Shown here piece by piece: positions 63,336-64,000 of a DNA stretch of 64,000 bases (position 1 is the stretch's first letter; every line of letters starts with the position of its first letter). The notes beneath the pieces are model-generated. The model worked only from the letters and a program-made list of their open reading frames with translations, was not told where the DNA came from and did no database searches. The stretch spans positions 3,269,424 through 3,333,423 of the forward strand of contig CAJSYZ010000001.1 in assembly GCA_910574455.1 (NCBI GenBank). Reading direction: 5' to 3'. This stretch comes from Trichaptum fuscoviolaceum. Taxonomy: Eukaryota; Basidiomycota; Agaricomycetes; Hymenochaetales; Trichaptaceae. Position numbers and translations under genes: made by a program.

Positions 63336-64000
63336 TTCACGTCTGTGCTGGTTATGTTTGGGATTGCAACCTGCAAGCCGAGTTCCAAGTGCGCCGACAT
63401 TCTCGGACATTCCCGCATTGCCGAACTCTCAATACCGGTGCGCCCTGCCCTTTCATTCAGCTTGCCTTTCGACAAACACGAGCTATTGACTGGCCGAAGC
63501 GAATACATCTCAAATGCAATAGTCGCATGAAGAAGGACAAGATAATCTGGCGGCGAGATATAAGACCGCACGAAACTTCCATTTGGCGGCAGGCAAGTCC
63601 GTTTGCAAAGGCTTGTACGTCTCAGAGCATGCGCAACGACACGTTCAACATCCGAGTCTTCTGTGACCAATTCTATGCTGAATGATCCATCAGGTGCTTA
63701 TTTGGATATTCTATTGCGTTAATGTCCCAAGCAATAACTACTCCAAGTACGTCCAAGCTGACAAGCTACCGCGACATGTTGCTTCATATCTTTCCTACAT
63801 ATAAAATGGAGAAACATTCCGCATGGGCCGTTCATGTGCCGAAGTCGGCTTCTGCTACCAGTGTCGGCAACGGAACCATAAGGAAGATCGGCAAATGCGA
63901 CCGGTTTCGAAAGTCTTTATGTTTACCCGGGCCGCCCAATATTCTTGTCGCTGGCTCCTTCGCTCGGCTCACACCCACTCCCGTCTGCCCGAGCTCAAAT
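63336..64000. other. 3' edge of window, no gene recognised
   Basis: 665 bases upstream of COQ7. The first few hundred bases should carry the COQ7 promoter. Frames on both strands (for example 63332-63670 minus) show no recognisable family. A gene may begin beyond the edge, but I cannot support one. Confidence 0.4.

Overview
The window is nuclear DNA of a filamentous basidiomycete, most likely an Agaricomycete. Genes are dense and alternate freely between strands. Nearly all are broken by many short introns (about 45-65 bases, GTRNGT...YAG). Several protein families point the same way: a Zn2Cys6 regulator of the type shared by mushroom-forming fungi, and a kinase-like protein with an MLKL-type four-helix bundle N-terminus. 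No bacterial, organellar or transposon sequence was recognised. I name no genus. Coding regions were rebuilt by joining open frames at plausible splice sites, so outer coordinates are firmer than the inner exons.

Layout. 0-9 kb: edge-truncated unknown gene (-), ING/PHD chromatin reader (-), WD40 protein resembling nucleoporin Nup37 (+), Zn2Cys6 regulator (-), single-pass membrane protein (+). 9-20 kb: MICOS subunit MIC19 (-), spliceosomal DEAH helicase DHX35 (-), AN1 zinc-finger CUZ1/ZFAND1 (+), GH3/PA14 beta-glucosidase (-), UPF0538 (+), type I J-protein YDJ1 (-). 20-34 kb: very large DYRK/Pom1-type kinase (-), V-ATPase subunit A (-), 26S proteasome Rpt1 (+), mitochondrial PDK-type kinase (+). 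34-36.5 kb is gene-poor. 36.5-45.4 kb: PAP2 lipid phosphatase, a repeat protein with RRVRxxPGG motifs, and a diaphanous-type formin (all +). 45.8 kb: tRNA-Leu(UAA). 47.1-51.6 kb: a multidomain gene joining a four-helix bundle, a kinase-like domain and a complete RasGEF module (+). 52-57 kb: Met30/sconB F-box WD40 (-), GSK3 (-). 57-64 kb: secreted PEBP-like protein (+), RBM5/10-like splicing factor (-), complex I B15/NDUFB4 subunit (+), COQ7 (-).

How the genes relate. Most are single-copy housekeeping genes and there is no metabolic cluster. Some themes recur: polarity and cytokinesis (DYRK/Pom1-type kinase, formin), proteostasis (YDJ1, RPT1, CUZ1, MET30), mitochondria (MIC19, PDK, NDUFB4, COQ7) and splicing (DHX35, RBM5-like). 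VMA1 and RPT1 share a 237-base divergent promoter with a perfect TCACGTGA palindrome. The same palindrome lies in the ING/NUP37 divergent promoter and upstream of the PAP2 gene.

The most unusual locus is the kinase-like/RasGEF fusion at 47150-51574. Its kinase-like domain carries Arg at the position of the usual ATP-anchoring Lys.
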